Source: Tolypothrix campylonemoides VB511288
GTDB taxonomy: Bacteria; Cyanobacteriota; Cyanobacteriia; Cyanobacteriales; Nostocaceae
Length of the DNA: 64,000 nt
Assembly (NCBI GenBank): GCA_000828075.3
Contig: JXCB02000002.1
Span: 1,621,442-1,685,441 of the forward strand
Reading direction: 5' to 3'
Shown: positions 38,641-49,474 of the stretch, piece by piece
Layout: every line of letters begins with the position of its first letter
How positions within the stretch are numbered: position 1 is the stretch's first letter
Made by a program: the position numbers and the translations under genes
Notes under the pieces: model-generated
Databases searched by the model: none
What the model saw: only the letters and a program-made list of their open reading frames with translations
Told to the model about the DNA's origin: nothing

Positions 38641-39681
38641 ATGAGCGGTTTTGATGCCAACAATTTGTGGGATCGCCTGAATAATCTGGCGTTAGTCCGT
38701 TTTTTGCTTCTCGTTGCTTCTGGCTGGGCAGTTGTACAACTTCTAGCATACTTTGAACCAGTTATCGTTATTTTCACATTTGCTACTATTCTAGCTTTTT
38801 TGTTGAGCTATCCCGTACAATGGTTGCGGCGTTTTTTGCCTCACGGTGTAGCGGTGTTCGTGGTTTTTTTGTTAAGCATTGTCATTCTTGGTGGTATGAC
38901 AATTACTGTAGGCTTAACAGTGTTATCTCAAGGACAACAATTAATTGATAGTGTCAGTGCATTTTTAAACTCTACGATACCCCTCATAGAGCGACTCGAA
39001 GATTTTTTTCGTAACCGGAATCTGCAAATAGATTTAAGCGCCCTCGAAGAGCAATTGCGAAATCAAGCTATATCTCTACTTGTTAACAGTTTAAATATTT
39101 TTCAAAGTTTTATCACTAACTTTGTAACTTTTATCTTGATTGCAGTTGTCGCTTTTTTTATGTTACTGGATGGGGAAAAGCTTTGGCACTTTGTTATAAA
39201 GATAGTACCACAGCGACGACGAAATAAATTTACAAAAATCATTAAGCGCAACTTTTTAGGTTTTTTTCAAGGGCAGTTGATATTAACCTTATTTCTGACA
39301 TCTTCAACTTTCATTATTCTCTTGGTACTCAAAGTTCCTTTTGCATTAATCTTATCAGTTATAGTTGGAATTCTTGACATCATTCCCGGCATAGGAGCCA
39401 CTTTAGGAGTTGGTGTAATTACTCTAATTGTGTTATCACAAAGCGTTTGGATGGCGCTCAAAGTTTTGGTAGCTTGCATCATACTTCAACAAATACAAGA
39501 CAACTTGATTTCACCTCGGATTATGCAAGGTGCTCTGAATCTTAATCCTGTCGTTGTATTCTTTGCTTTGCTTGTTGGGGCTAGAGTCGCAAACTTGTTG
39601 GGAATTTTTATTTCTATTCCTATTGCTGGGGTAATTGTTTCTTTGTTTGAAATTGATGAAATGAAATCAGAAATTGAGTAA
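38641..39681 (+). CDS. AI-2E family transporter (PerM/UPF0118-like permease)
   Basis: From ATG 38641 the protein is 346 residues with about seven or eight hydrophobic segments. The family pattern is clear: FEPVIVIFTFATILAFLLSY near the N-terminus, the central amphipathic segment, and the C-terminal IIPGIGATLGV and QIQDNLISPRIMQ blocks. Substrates of most members are unknown; autoinducer-2 export is proven for few. The frame extends 75 codons upstream, but that part looks non-coding. Confidence 0.87.
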   Translation: MSGFDANNLWDRLNNLALVRFLLLVASGWAVVQLLAYFEPVIVIFTFATILAFLLSYPVQWLRRFLPHGVAVFVVFLLSIVILGGMTITVGLTVLSQGQQLIDSVSAFLNSTIPLIERLEDFFRNRNLQIDLSALEEQLRNQAISLLVNSLNIFQSFITNFVTFILIAVVAFFMLLDGEKLWHFVIKIVPQRRRNKFTKIIKRNFLGFFQGQLILTLFLTSSTFIILLVLKVPFALILSVIVGILDIIPGIGATLGVGVITLIVLSQSVWMALKVLVACIILQQIQDNLISPRIMQGALNLNPVVVFFALLVGARVANLLGIFISIPIAGVIVSLFEIDEMKSEIE

Positions 39682-39774
39682 GGAGGGTTGGAGAAAAGCA
39701 AGTCTTATCCGAACCGTATTAATTTATATTAAATTTGTTTAAAATAATAACTAATGACTACTGACTAATGACTG

Positions 39775-40077
39775 ATGAGTAATACAGATTTAAGAGTACA
39801 ATTAACAGAAAATTTGGATGAGGCGGAGTGGGAATGGTTAATTCCCCATGCACAACGAGATGCCGTGATTTTAGTGGCAGTAGAACTGGATTTAGTTGAT
39901 GTGGGAGTAGCGATCGCTAGCGATAATACTTTGAAAGTGCAAACATGGATAGATGAGGCGCTGATTACCAAACCTTCAACTGCACAACTGGGAGAGTGGA
40001 ACACTCAGCATACAAAGCGGTTTAACACTCTGATTATCCAGCCTTATGTACTTGTACAAGAAAAAGCTGCTGCTTAA
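39775..40077 (+). CDS. DUF2288 domain-containing protein
   Basis: This 100-residue protein has the family core EAEWEWLIPHAQRDAVILVA and a C-terminal LIIQPYVLVQE. It is soluble and of unknown function. It lies 93 bp after the permease on the same strand and is followed by a terminator hairpin. Confidence 0.8.
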   Translation: MSNTDLRVQLTENLDEAEWEWLIPHAQRDAVILVAVELDLVDVGVAIASDNTLKVQTWIDEALITKPSTAQLGEWNTQHTKRFNTLIIQPYVLVQEKAAA

Positions 40078-40103
40078 CCAAATATACAATGATAGCAACA
40101 AAG

Positions 40104-40129
40104 AAACCCAGTTTATTAAAACCGGGTTT
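40104..40129 (+). terminator. Terminator after DUF2288 gene
   Basis: AAACCCAGTTT pairs with AAACCGGGTTT (one mismatch), followed by CTTTATAAAATTTTTT. It is a good intrinsic-terminator candidate 27 bases after the stop codon. Confidence 0.65.
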
Positions 40130-40504
40130 CTTTATAAAATTTTTTAATTCATGAGATTCCTTGCAAAAACCAAATAATATCAAGTCCAGCAAATTACCTA
40201 TAATAAAACTTATATGTAGTAAGGACTTTAGTCCTTGTTTTCAAACGAAGAGGACACGCATTCCTCACTACAAACTTAGTAAGGTTATTTAATCGAACAT
40301 GATATAAAAGACTTCTTGCATTCATTCAAAAAATCGTGAATGTCATTAGTCGCGAAACGTAGTGTAGCGTTCGCGTAGCGTGCGCCCCAGCGCTTGGAAT
40401 CTCCACTGCTATGTTCTCACTCGGTAAACATGACAATTCAAGCATTTTTGCAAGAGGTCTAAAGTCTTGAAAAGAGCTTTGCCTTTAAAGCAAAGTAACA
40501 CTCT
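40130..40504. other. Intergenic region with GC-rich repeat
   Basis: This gap between convergent genes has no gene. At 40352-40395 it contains a REP-like stretch (CGAAACGTAGTGTAGCGTTC and following) similar in word content to those at 2000 and 23200. Confidence 0.45.
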
Positions 40505-41116
40505 TCACTGCTTGTTGTAAAATTCGTGATCACCACCATAACCAGTTGCTACCCAAACTATAGCTCTGACTCCATCACGGATAGATTTTTCAATGGGTTC
40601 AGGAGAATTTTCAGAAGGAACTGCTACAGGTTTAAAATCAATTCCTCGACTACTTAAAACAATCTCACCGATTACTTTGGCGCGGCGCATATGGTAATCA
40701 GAAGTTACTAAATATACACTCTTTATGCCACTTTTTTTTAAATCATCGACTATTGTCGTGAAGTTTTCCACAGTATTGTTTGCTCTGTAATCTAGGCGCA
40801 ACCGTCTTGGATTAACCCCAAATTTAGCAAACACCTTTTTGGTCACCCTTGGTGGGCTACCTCCAGAAATCCAAATGGGTAGATTCGGGTGTTTGCGGGC
40901 AAAATCTGCTGTAAACTTCTCTCGCTCTAATTTAGATGTCGAACCACCCAAGACTAATATTGCTTGGGGCTGGACAAATTGGCTTTGAATTTCTTTATAA
41001 CCCCACAACATCATCAGTGGTAGGGCTAGGAACATAAACCGAGAAGAAATACCTTTAAATCCTGTGTTTTTCAAGGGTCTATCACTTCGGTTGCTTGAAC
41101 AGAATTGTATCGCCAA
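40505..41116 (-). CDS. YdcF/SanA/ElyC family protein (DUF218)
   Basis: The 203-residue protein has one N-terminal membrane anchor (about residues 25-45) followed by the DUF218 fold. Motifs are AILVLGGS, WISGGSPP, RLRLDYRANNTVENF and VYLVTSDYHMRRA. Relatives act in envelope processes, but the biochemical role is not settled. Confidence 0.85.
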   Translation of the reverse strand: MAIQFCSSNRSDRPLKNTGFKGISSRFMFLALPLMMLWGYKEIQSQFVQPQAILVLGGSTSKLEREKFTADFARKHPNLPIWISGGSPPRVTKKVFAKFGVNPRRLRLDYRANNTVENFTTIVDDLKKSGIKSVYLVTSDYHMRRAKVIGEIVLSSRGIDFKPVAVPSENSPEPIEKSIRDGVRAIVWVATGYGGDHEFYNKQ

Positions 41117-41430
41117 AAGAATAATAATCTAGATTATCAGAGTTGTGAAAAGTATAGCCAAATTTCTATTTGATAGTACTTTTCAGTTGCGTGTATATAT
41201 ACCAAATTTGCTGTAGATACCTCCCCTAAAGACCACTGATGCAGTCTTTTTTTGACAAGCTGCAACTTGTAAGAGCTGGAGCTGGTCGAGGTAACAGACG
41301 CAGATTTGGTATCAACTGTGCCTAACTGTGCCTATAAATTAAGAAACATTTCTAGATTCAAAGCACAATTATTTCCGCTATTGAAGCAGATACAAAGGTT
41401 TTTTGACTAGTTTATCAATGTATCAGACAA
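41117..41430. other. Intergenic stretch between YdcF gene and tRNA-Arg
   Basis: This 314-bp AT-rich region has no gene, strong hairpin or repeat that I recognise. It includes the YdcF gene promoter side. Confidence 0.35.
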
Positions 41431-41504
41431 CGGGACTGGCCAGATTCGAACCGGCGACCTAGCGCTTAGGAGGCGCTCGCTCTATCCTGCTGAGCTACAG
41501 CCCC
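41431..41504 (-). tRNA. trnR-CCU: tRNA-Arg (anticodon CCU)
   Basis: The 74-nt minus-strand cloverleaf has acceptor GGGGCTG with CAGTCCC (one G-U pair). The anticodon stem AGCGC with GCGCT encloses loop CTCCTAA, and the T loop is GTTCGAATC. Anticodon CCU reads AGG. It is a second arginine tRNA in this window. Confidence 0.96.
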
Positions 41505-41534
41505 AAATAACTACTATTTTTGATGATAGCAGTT

Positions 41535-43273
<1,739 letters not shown>

Positions 43274-43442
43274 AGTCTCTACTCATTGATGCACTTGTTT
43301 TTGTCATGTTCCATTGACATGGGACAGGATAAGCACAGATTCGAGAAATTTATTGGAAGAAGATGAGGATAGGCTTGTGAAACCGCGTTATGCACTCAAG
43401 TTGTTTTTTGATTCGAGGACCAAGGACAGCAGTCTCCCTATT

Positions 43443-45527
43443 ATGACCAAATTCCACTGGCTAGAAGTTAGCGAATACGCCTCCCTCTCTTTGTCTGCAC
43501 TAGGATTAGTCACAGCGGCTGTCACTCAACAAATAATTTATGTAGCTGCTCCCCTGACTGTAACAGTTTGTTTGAACGCCGCTAATCGGGAAAGGTTAAA
43601 GTATTTGACGACTCAGCAACAACAAGCAACAATTGCTAAACTTGACCTACTGATTGACCCTCTGCGACAGCGGCTTGCAAACTTTGATACTTTCACTCAA
43701 AAACTCAGTACCACAACTCAACAGCAGCTTGAGGAATTACGAAACAACCAGGAACAAGACTTTAATGCTTTTACAGAGCAATTTGAACAACTTTATGGCT
43801 CTTTGCTAGAGATCACTATAAAAATTCAACAACAGATACAGGAATTACAGCAAAATCAGCAAGAACAAAATATTGATGGCTTGGAACAGCGCCTGACTGA
43901 ACTTGATAACCTGACGCAACAGTTGAGTACAACCACCCAACAGCAGATTGACCCACTTTATCAACGCCTTGCACAACTTGATGCGTTGACACAACAGGTG
44001 AGTCAATCGACTCAGCAGCAGATACAAGCATTACAGCAAACTCACCAAGGACAAAATACTGACGCACTGAGACAACGCCTCACTCAACTCGACACCCTGA
44101 CGCAACAGTTGAGTACAACCACCCAACAGCAGATTGACCCACTTTATCAGCGTCTTTCTCAACTCGACTCGTTTACACAGCAATTGAATCAATACACTCA
44201 GCACCATATACAAGCATTGCAGCGAACCGTGAACGAACAAAATGTCGATGCGATGAGACAACACCTGACTCAACTCGACGCCGTCACACAACAATTGACT
44301 ACAAATACTCAAAAGCAGATACAGGAATTCCAGTATGCGATCGCCGTCATGCAGACGGAGCTACAAGAATTATCTCAAACCAAACAGCAATACCAGAATG
44401 TACCCGAAAAAAAGAAAAAACCAGAAGGTTTCAGCCCTCACCCAAGCCAAGCAACGACTAAATCACCAGCACCCGTCGCCCAAAACAAGCAACGCACAAA
44501 TTCTTCTCCACCCTTACCCCCAGTTACGGTAATACAAAGCTCGAATCAGGTAAATAACGCAACAAATGAAGTGTTGGCACCCATTGTAACGGCACCCACA
44601 TTAGCGCCAACAACAGAGAATTTAACAACCCAAAGCACTGTTAAACAAATTTCACATAAAGTGACTTCCGTCGCCTTTAGTCCCAACGGGCAAATATTAG
44701 CCAGTAGTTGTGATGACAAAACCATCAAAATATGGCATTTGGGTGACCAACCCCGCATCCTCAAGGAAACCGGAGGGTTTTCCTGTACTGAAGCAGTCAA
44801 TTCCCTAGCATTTAGCCCTGATGGCAAGATTTTGGCGAGTGGAAGTGACGACAAAACCGTTCGTTTGTTGGATATCTCCATAGGGAAGGAAATCTGCACC
44901 TTCACAGGACATAAAGAAAAGGTTTATTCTGTTGCGTTTAGCCCAGATGGAAAAACTTTAGCCAGTAGTAGTAAAGATAAGACCATAAAGCTTTGGTCTA
45001 TAGATACATATAAAGAAACATCTACACTCCACGGGCATTGTGACGAGGTTTTATGCCTTGCTTTCAGTCCAGATGGCAAGATTTTAGCAAGTGGTGGTGC
45101 TAAAAACGATAAAACTATCAAAGTTTGGTATTTGGCTGAAAATAAATTTTTGACTCTTAAAAGTCATTCTCAGGACTTGGGAGGAATTCATTCTATTGCT
45201 TTCCATCCAGATGGTAAGCAGATCGCAAGCGGTAGTACAGACAAGACAATTAAAATTTGGCAACTATCAAGCGGTCAAGAACTCCGTACTTTGACGGGAC
45301 ACTCAGATGATGTGTATTCTATTACCTTCAGTCCTGATGGCAAGCAAGTTGCAAGTGGCAGCAAAGACAAAACAATAAAACTTTGGCAGGTAGATACAGG
45401 AGAGGAAATCCGTACTTTCACAGAGATTGAACAGCCGATTTATTGCTTAGCTTTCAGCCCAGATGGTAAAACGCTAGCAGTTGGTGGTAATGGTGATAAT
45501 AATGTGATGTTATTACCTTGCAATTGA
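43443..45527 (+). CDS. Membrane-associated coiled-coil protein with seven-bladed WD40 propeller
   Basis: From ATG 43443 the protein is 694 residues. The N-terminal hydrophobic module (WLEVSEYASLSLSALGLV to NRERL) is a common cyanobacterial anchor of unknown role. It is followed by about 270 residues of Gln-rich coiled coil with internal repeats, a Pro/Ser linker, and seven WD40 repeats (about residues 410-690) of the form VAFSPDGKxLASGSxDKTIKLW, enough for one complete propeller. It is probably a scaffold. The open frame extends upstream to TTG 43314, but the added part is not conserved. Confidence 0.85.
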   Translation: MTKFHWLEVSEYASLSLSALGLVTAAVTQQIIYVAAPLTVTVCLNAANRERLKYLTTQQQQATIAKLDLLIDPLRQRLANFDTFTQKLSTTTQQQLEELRNNQEQDFNAFTEQFEQLYGSLLEITIKIQQQIQELQQNQQEQNIDGLEQRLTELDNLTQQLSTTTQQQIDPLYQRLAQLDALTQQVSQSTQQQIQALQQTHQGQNTDALRQRLTQLDTLTQQLSTTTQQQIDPLYQRLSQLDSFTQQLNQYTQHHIQALQRTVNEQNVDAMRQHLTQLDAVTQQLTTNTQKQIQEFQYAIAVMQTELQELSQTKQQYQNVPEKKKKPEGFSPHPSQATTKSPAPVAQNKQRTNSSPPLPPVTVIQSSNQVNNATNEVLAPIVTAPTLAPTTENLTTQSTVKQISHKVTSVAFSPNGQILASSCDDKTIKIWHLGDQPRILKETGGFSCTEAVNSLAFSPDGKILASGSDDKTVRLLDISIGKEICTFTGHKEKVYSVAFSPDGKTLASSSKDKTIKLWSIDTYKETSTLHGHCDEVLCLAFSPDGKILASGGAKNDKTIKVWYLAENKFLTLKSHSQDLGGIHSIAFHPDGKQIASGSTDKTIKIWQLSSGQELRTLTGHSDDVYSITFSPDGKQVASGSKDKTIKLWQVDTGEEIRTFTEIEQPIYCLAFSPDGKTLAVGGNGDNNVMLLPCN

Positions 45528-45688
45528 GGCTGGCACAAAAGAGCTACAGTTTGCTCTTCTTATCAACTCAAACGTTGGCAAATTGACTTGTGTAGTAAGT
45601 CGGTCGGTACAAATAAAGTTGACTCGTTAAGCTTCAGGCGTTTTTACAAATCTTTATATTCTCTACTAAACAATGTAAAACAAGATTA

Positions 45689-45797
45689 TATAGCAATCCT
45701 AAATCATTTATAAAAATTCCTGTTCCCTGTTCCCCGTTCCCTGTCCCCTGTTCCCTAGCCTCATGAGCCAATTTACAACTCAAATAGGGCTGCTATA
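45689..45797 (+). repeat. TATAGCAATCC element, copy 2 (109 bp)
   Basis: It is nearly identical at both ends to 32058-32152 and in the same orientation; the interior differs only in the number of CCCTGTTCC-type units. The surrounding gap 45528-46243 (716 bp) contains no gene. Confidence 0.75.
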
Positions 45798-46190
45798 TTT
45801 ATAAGAAATTTTGGAAAATGTTAAGACGGATGAACCGTTATAAAATTTAGTAAACTTATAGACCTCCATCAACTGGGCAATGCTACTTTAAATATAGGCA
45901 CCGATAAAGTTAGAAATTTATCTAACTCCTTTCTAACATCTTAAGTATTAGAGCCTGTGCCTCCCGCTCTAATCGATTCGCAATCATTTCTCAGTTGTTG
46001 TGTTTTGTATAATGTGTTTTCGCCTAAGTTGAGTGATGAGTTCTGGAGGTTTTTGAACGTATCAATAAAAATGCCTGCCTAGGTGGAATAAAGAACACAC
46101 AATTGTGAATAGAGTGGTTGCGAAAGTTGTCCACCTTAGTTAAGTTATTTTCCTCTGATTTTTAACTCTTCTAAATCGTCTCAACCAAAT

Positions 46191-46238
46191 AAACCGTCGA
46201 AAGCCCCTGATAGATTCCATGGTAGCTTTCGGCGGTTT
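46191..46238 (-). terminator. Hairpin after metallophosphoesterase gene
   Basis: AAACCGTCGAAAGC pairs with GCTTTCGGCGGTTT, a 14-bp stem with one non-Watson-Crick position and a 20-base loop. It lies 5 bases after the stop of the minus-strand gene and is followed by a weak T-rich stretch. Confidence 0.5.
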
Positions 46239-46243
46239 AATCG

Positions 46244-47077
46244 TTAATCGCCACTTAGAGTAATCACAGTCACTTCGGGTGGGCAAAACAAACGTCCTGG
46301 TGCATAAGTTCCCAACCCACGATTAATGTAGAGTTGGTTTGTTCCCACCTTATGGAAACCCTGCGCCCATTCCCAATGTTTCACGACTTTAGAACAGTCT
46401 GCTCGCAAAAATGGTATCCATCGCCGCAGTTTTCTGGGAAGTTTGCGAACCGCCTGCTTATAGTACATCACCACAGGACCAATTCCTGGGAGTACGATTT
46501 GACCACCGTGCGTATGACCAGACAGTTGCAAATCTACTCGCCATTTTTGCAAAATCTCAGCAGTATCTGGGTTATGGGATAGTACGATGCAAGGTGTAGC
46601 ACCGTCTAGCAGATTCATGACATCTTTAGGTTTAAATTCCCGTGACCAGTAGTCAGCTAGCCCGACGAGTGGTAATTCTTTTCCTAAAGGATAAGCTATT
46701 TCATTCCAAAGAACTTTAATCCCGATGCTATCCAATGCAGCTGTCACTTCTGCTTTTGAACGGCTGTAATGTAGGTCATGATTCCCGAGTACAGCATAGA
46801 CCCCAGCGCGGCTTTCCAGATGTTTGAGTCGTAACACCAGCTGATGAATTGGTGATGGATCGTCAGTTACATAGTCGCCTGTTAAGACAACTAAGTCGGG
46901 TTCAGCTTCGTTGCTGAGGGCGATCGCTTGTTCCAACATTTTTTCTGACAGCCGCTTACCGTCGTAATGCAGGTCTGACATATGTACCAGCTTCGTCTTT
47001 TGTAACGATGCTGGCAACCCTGCAATATGAACCGTCAACTTCTCGACGCTTAGAGGTCCAGATAACAACCAGTGCAT
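46244..47077 (-). CDS. Metallophosphoesterase (YkuE-like)
   Basis: The 277-residue calcineurin-like protein has all metal-binding blocks in order: SDLHYD (about residue 34), TGDYV (about 66), GNHD (about 98), SHNPD (about 168) and SGHTHGG (about 186). Relatives hydrolyse phosphodiesters or UDP-sugar lipids; the substrate here is unknown. There is no clear signal peptide. Confidence 0.88.
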   Translation of the reverse strand: MHWLLSGPLSVEKLTVHIAGLPASLQKTKLVHMSDLHYDGKRLSEKMLEQAIALSNEAEPDLVVLTGDYVTDDPSPIHQLVLRLKHLESRAGVYAVLGNHDLHYSRSKAEVTAALDSIGIKVLWNEIAYPLGKELPLVGLADYWSREFKPKDVMNLLDGATPCIVLSHNPDTAEILQKWRVDLQLSGHTHGGQIVLPGIGPVVMYYKQAVRKLPRKLRRWIPFLRADCSKVVKHWEWAQGFHKVGTNQLYINRGLGTYAPGRLFCPPEVTVITLSGD

Positions 47078-47261
47078 TGCGCTGACATTACTCCTCTTAC
47101 CAGCGTTTTCAGCTTAACAAATCATCTCTGAATGAGTATAGAATTCTGGACGACTTTTTGAAAAATTTATGAAAGTTTTTGTGAACGTTAAACTAAATCC
47201 CGTCTCAATGACAAAGTAATTTACGCTACTATAAGCTATACTGTATCTCCAAACCAAATCT

Positions 47262-48401
47262 ATGGAGCCTGCTTACATAAAAGACTACAGCCATTTTAAA
47301 CAGCACGTAGCAACACTTCTCCATAAGGCAGGTTGGACAGTGATTACTGCCAAATCAAACCAGCCTGGCTACGATTTAGTTGTTAAAAAAGGAAACTTAG
47401 TTGGCGCAGTCCATCTCAAGTGGCTCAGAAACAATGTAGCAGCACCACAGCTTTTAAAATTTGCCAATTTTTTAGATTCTGACGAAGGAAAAATTTTTAA
47501 TTTTGGCTTATTCATAACAACAAAAGGTTTCAGCGGACCTGCACTCGCTTTAATTAGGTCTTGGGGTAAGGATACTAAAATCCGCTGTGGAATTGCTAAG
47601 GAAAATAAGCTTGTTGGCATTGATAGCGCTGATTACGAAGATAAAGTTCATCATAATTCAATTAAACCAGACAAGATTTATTTTGGCATTTTTACCTGTA
47701 AAGGCGGAGTAGGGAAAACCACTATAGCAGGGCATTTAGCAGGAGCCTTTGCACTACAAGGATTCAATGTAGCGCTTGTAGATTTAGATCCAGAACAAAA
47801 TTTGCAAAAGCTTGTGGGAGACGGTGTTTTTGTTCCTAATTCTAGAGGGATGGGAACCACAATTGAAGTGTTTGATGGCAGAGATTGGCATGAAGATTCT
47901 GCTCGTGATTGTAAAATAGTTATTTGCGATTGTTCACCCGCGATTGAACGCAATCCAACACATTTACTTGAAAAGTTTCACTATTGCATCATCCCAACAA
48001 CCTTAAATCCACTAGGGATAAACAAGCATGGAAAAGTGATTCGAGATACGGTGACAGAAATACGTTTCATCAACAAAAATGCTCACTTGTTTGTCTTAGT
48101 TAATAACTTCAAAAATCCCGGTGTTCAAAAATTAAATCTTCTCAAAAAGGTATATTTTGAGACGTATCAAGACATTCTTAAAACAGATGACAAGTTTCAT
48201 TGTATAGACCCAACAGAAGTTTGTATTCGCACTAGTGAACAACTTTATTACTGGGGAATACATATTCTAGAAAATCCAGAAAATCCATCGAGCCGATTAG
48301 CATTTGATTTGATTGGTGGAAGGTGCTATCCACGTGATGATTTTATCAACTTGGCAGATTATATAGAAAGAAAAGCTGGTATTGGAATTCTCCGAGATTA
48401 G
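47262..48401 (+). CDS. Fusion of PD-(D/E)XK/Mrr-like domain with ParA-type ATPase
   Basis: The 379-residue protein has two parts. Residues 1-120 resemble a restriction-endonuclease-like fold: QPGYDLVVKKG (Asp38), then GAVHLKW (H51-x-K53), in the position of the D and (E/Q)xK motifs of Mrr-type nucleases, with His in place of the usual acid. Residues about 138-379 form a ParA/Soj ATPase with deviant Walker A CKGGVGKTT (signature K147, K152) and VALVDLDPEQN. There is no parB next to it, and it stands alone between a metallophosphoesterase and repeats. It could be a partition or defence protein. I do not know a characterised homologue with this architecture. Confidence 0.75.
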   Translation: MEPAYIKDYSHFKQHVATLLHKAGWTVITAKSNQPGYDLVVKKGNLVGAVHLKWLRNNVAAPQLLKFANFLDSDEGKIFNFGLFITTKGFSGPALALIRSWGKDTKIRCGIAKENKLVGIDSADYEDKVHHNSIKPDKIYFGIFTCKGGVGKTTIAGHLAGAFALQGFNVALVDLDPEQNLQKLVGDGVFVPNSRGMGTTIEVFDGRDWHEDSARDCKIVICDCSPAIERNPTHLLEKFHYCIIPTTLNPLGINKHGKVIRDTVTEIRFINKNAHLFVLVNNFKNPGVQKLNLLKKVYFETYQDILKTDDKFHCIDPTEVCIRTSEQLYYWGIHILENPENPSSRLAFDLIGGRCYPRDDFINLADYIERKAGIGILRD

Positions 48402-48514
48402 TAAGTACGGACGTTGCATTGCAACGTCTGACGTGATGAATATGCAAATTATCTTATGGGAACAGAATTGCTTTTTAAAATAAAAATTAAAAAAATATTT
48501 ACATTTATTATATG

Positions 48515-48619
48515 TATAGCAACAGCCAAGGTGGTTAGGACATCAACAGATGATAAAACCTAGACACAAAAAGGCTTTTCACCCAGTCCCCAGTCCCCAG
48601 TTCCTAGTCCCCTGCTATA
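48515..48619 (-). repeat. 105-bp TATAGCA element, copy 2 (inverted)
   Basis: It is the reverse complement of the unit at 31795-31899 with the same length and ends. It contains the CCCCAGTCC low-complexity stretch. The gap 48402-48814 contains only this element and the promoter side of the carotenoid protein gene. Confidence 0.8.
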
Positions 48620-48814
48620 ACACGGAAGACATTTCTAACTGAAAATATGTCATGTGCATCTGTCTTAAGCAGCGATCGCCTTTTATGTCTGTAGCAGGGT
48701 TAATATCCTGTTCTTAATTAATTAAATGTTTATTAAGTGTTGTAAAGCAGTTGCTGATGAGCTATGTGAGTAACTTAGGCAACTGCGTGTTTAGTAAGCG
48801 ATCGGAGATTTTTT

Positions 48815-49294
48815 ATGACTTTCACTAGCGACTCAGGAACAACTTTCACTAGCGACTCAGAAACAAGAGAATCTGTACAACAGTTTCTGCGCTTTGATCC
48901 AGATACTCAACTAGCCTTGCTGTGGTTCGGCTACTTAGACATCAAAGACCAATTAATACCAGCAAACCAGACTTCTGCACAAGATACTGCTGCAGCTTTA
49001 TACGACACAATCGTAGCGCTCCCCAAAGAACAACAGCTGCAAGCACAGCGTGATATAGTTAGTGGTGCAGATAGTGAGTATAGCCGTACCTATACAGCTT
49101 TAAGCTCTAGCGCTAAACTCGATGTGTGGCTAAGACTAGGACGAGCAATGGAAGAAGGTAGTGCGATTCAAGTACCCTCTGACTATCAATTACCCGCTGA
49201 AACAAACGACTTTGTGAATAAAATCCAAGGCTTGGATTTTGAGAAACGCATTGACTTTACTCGTAGCGTAGTGTTCGAGTACGGTGCTAAATAG
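48815..49294 (+). CDS. Helical carotenoid protein (OCP N-terminal domain only)
   Basis: The 159-residue protein matches the N-terminal domain of the orange carotenoid protein: DTQLALLWFGYLDI (carotenoid-contact Tyr), YSRTYTALSSSAKLDVWLRLG (conserved Trp) and IQGLDFEKRIDF. The C-terminal NTF2-like domain is absent, so it is a constitutively open, HCP-type carotenoid carrier for quenching or singlet-oxygen protection. The first 16 codons contain a direct duplication (TFTSDSGT twice). GGAG lies eight bases upstream of the ATG. No CTDH or FRP gene is next to it. Confidence 0.92.
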   Translation: MTFTSDSGTTFTSDSETRESVQQFLRFDPDTQLALLWFGYLDIKDQLIPANQTSAQDTAAALYDTIVALPKEQQLQAQRDIVSGADSEYSRTYTALSSSAKLDVWLRLGRAMEEGSAIQVPSDYQLPAETNDFVNKIQGLDFEKRIDFTRSVVFEYGAK

Positions 49295-49344
49295 TCATTA
49301 AAGTCTTAGAAACTGGGTTTTTCTAAGGGACTTCTAAAAACTAA

Positions 49345-49374
49345 AAAGCACTCTCATGATATCGAGAGTGCTTT
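49345..49374 (+). terminator. Terminator after carotenoid protein gene
   Basis: A perfect 11-bp stem (AAAGCACTCTC with GAGAGTGCTTT) has an 8-base loop, 50 bases after the stop codon. It is followed by CTCG rather than a long U-tract, but the stem's own TTT provides a short one. Confidence 0.65.
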
Positions 49375-49474
49375 CTCGTATGACACTCCTCAGCCGTCAT
49401 GCATTGTCAAGTGTCAAGTTGTTTGATGGTCAACCCATAGTTTCGGTCAAAAGGTTGTCTGTTTTTGACGACCT

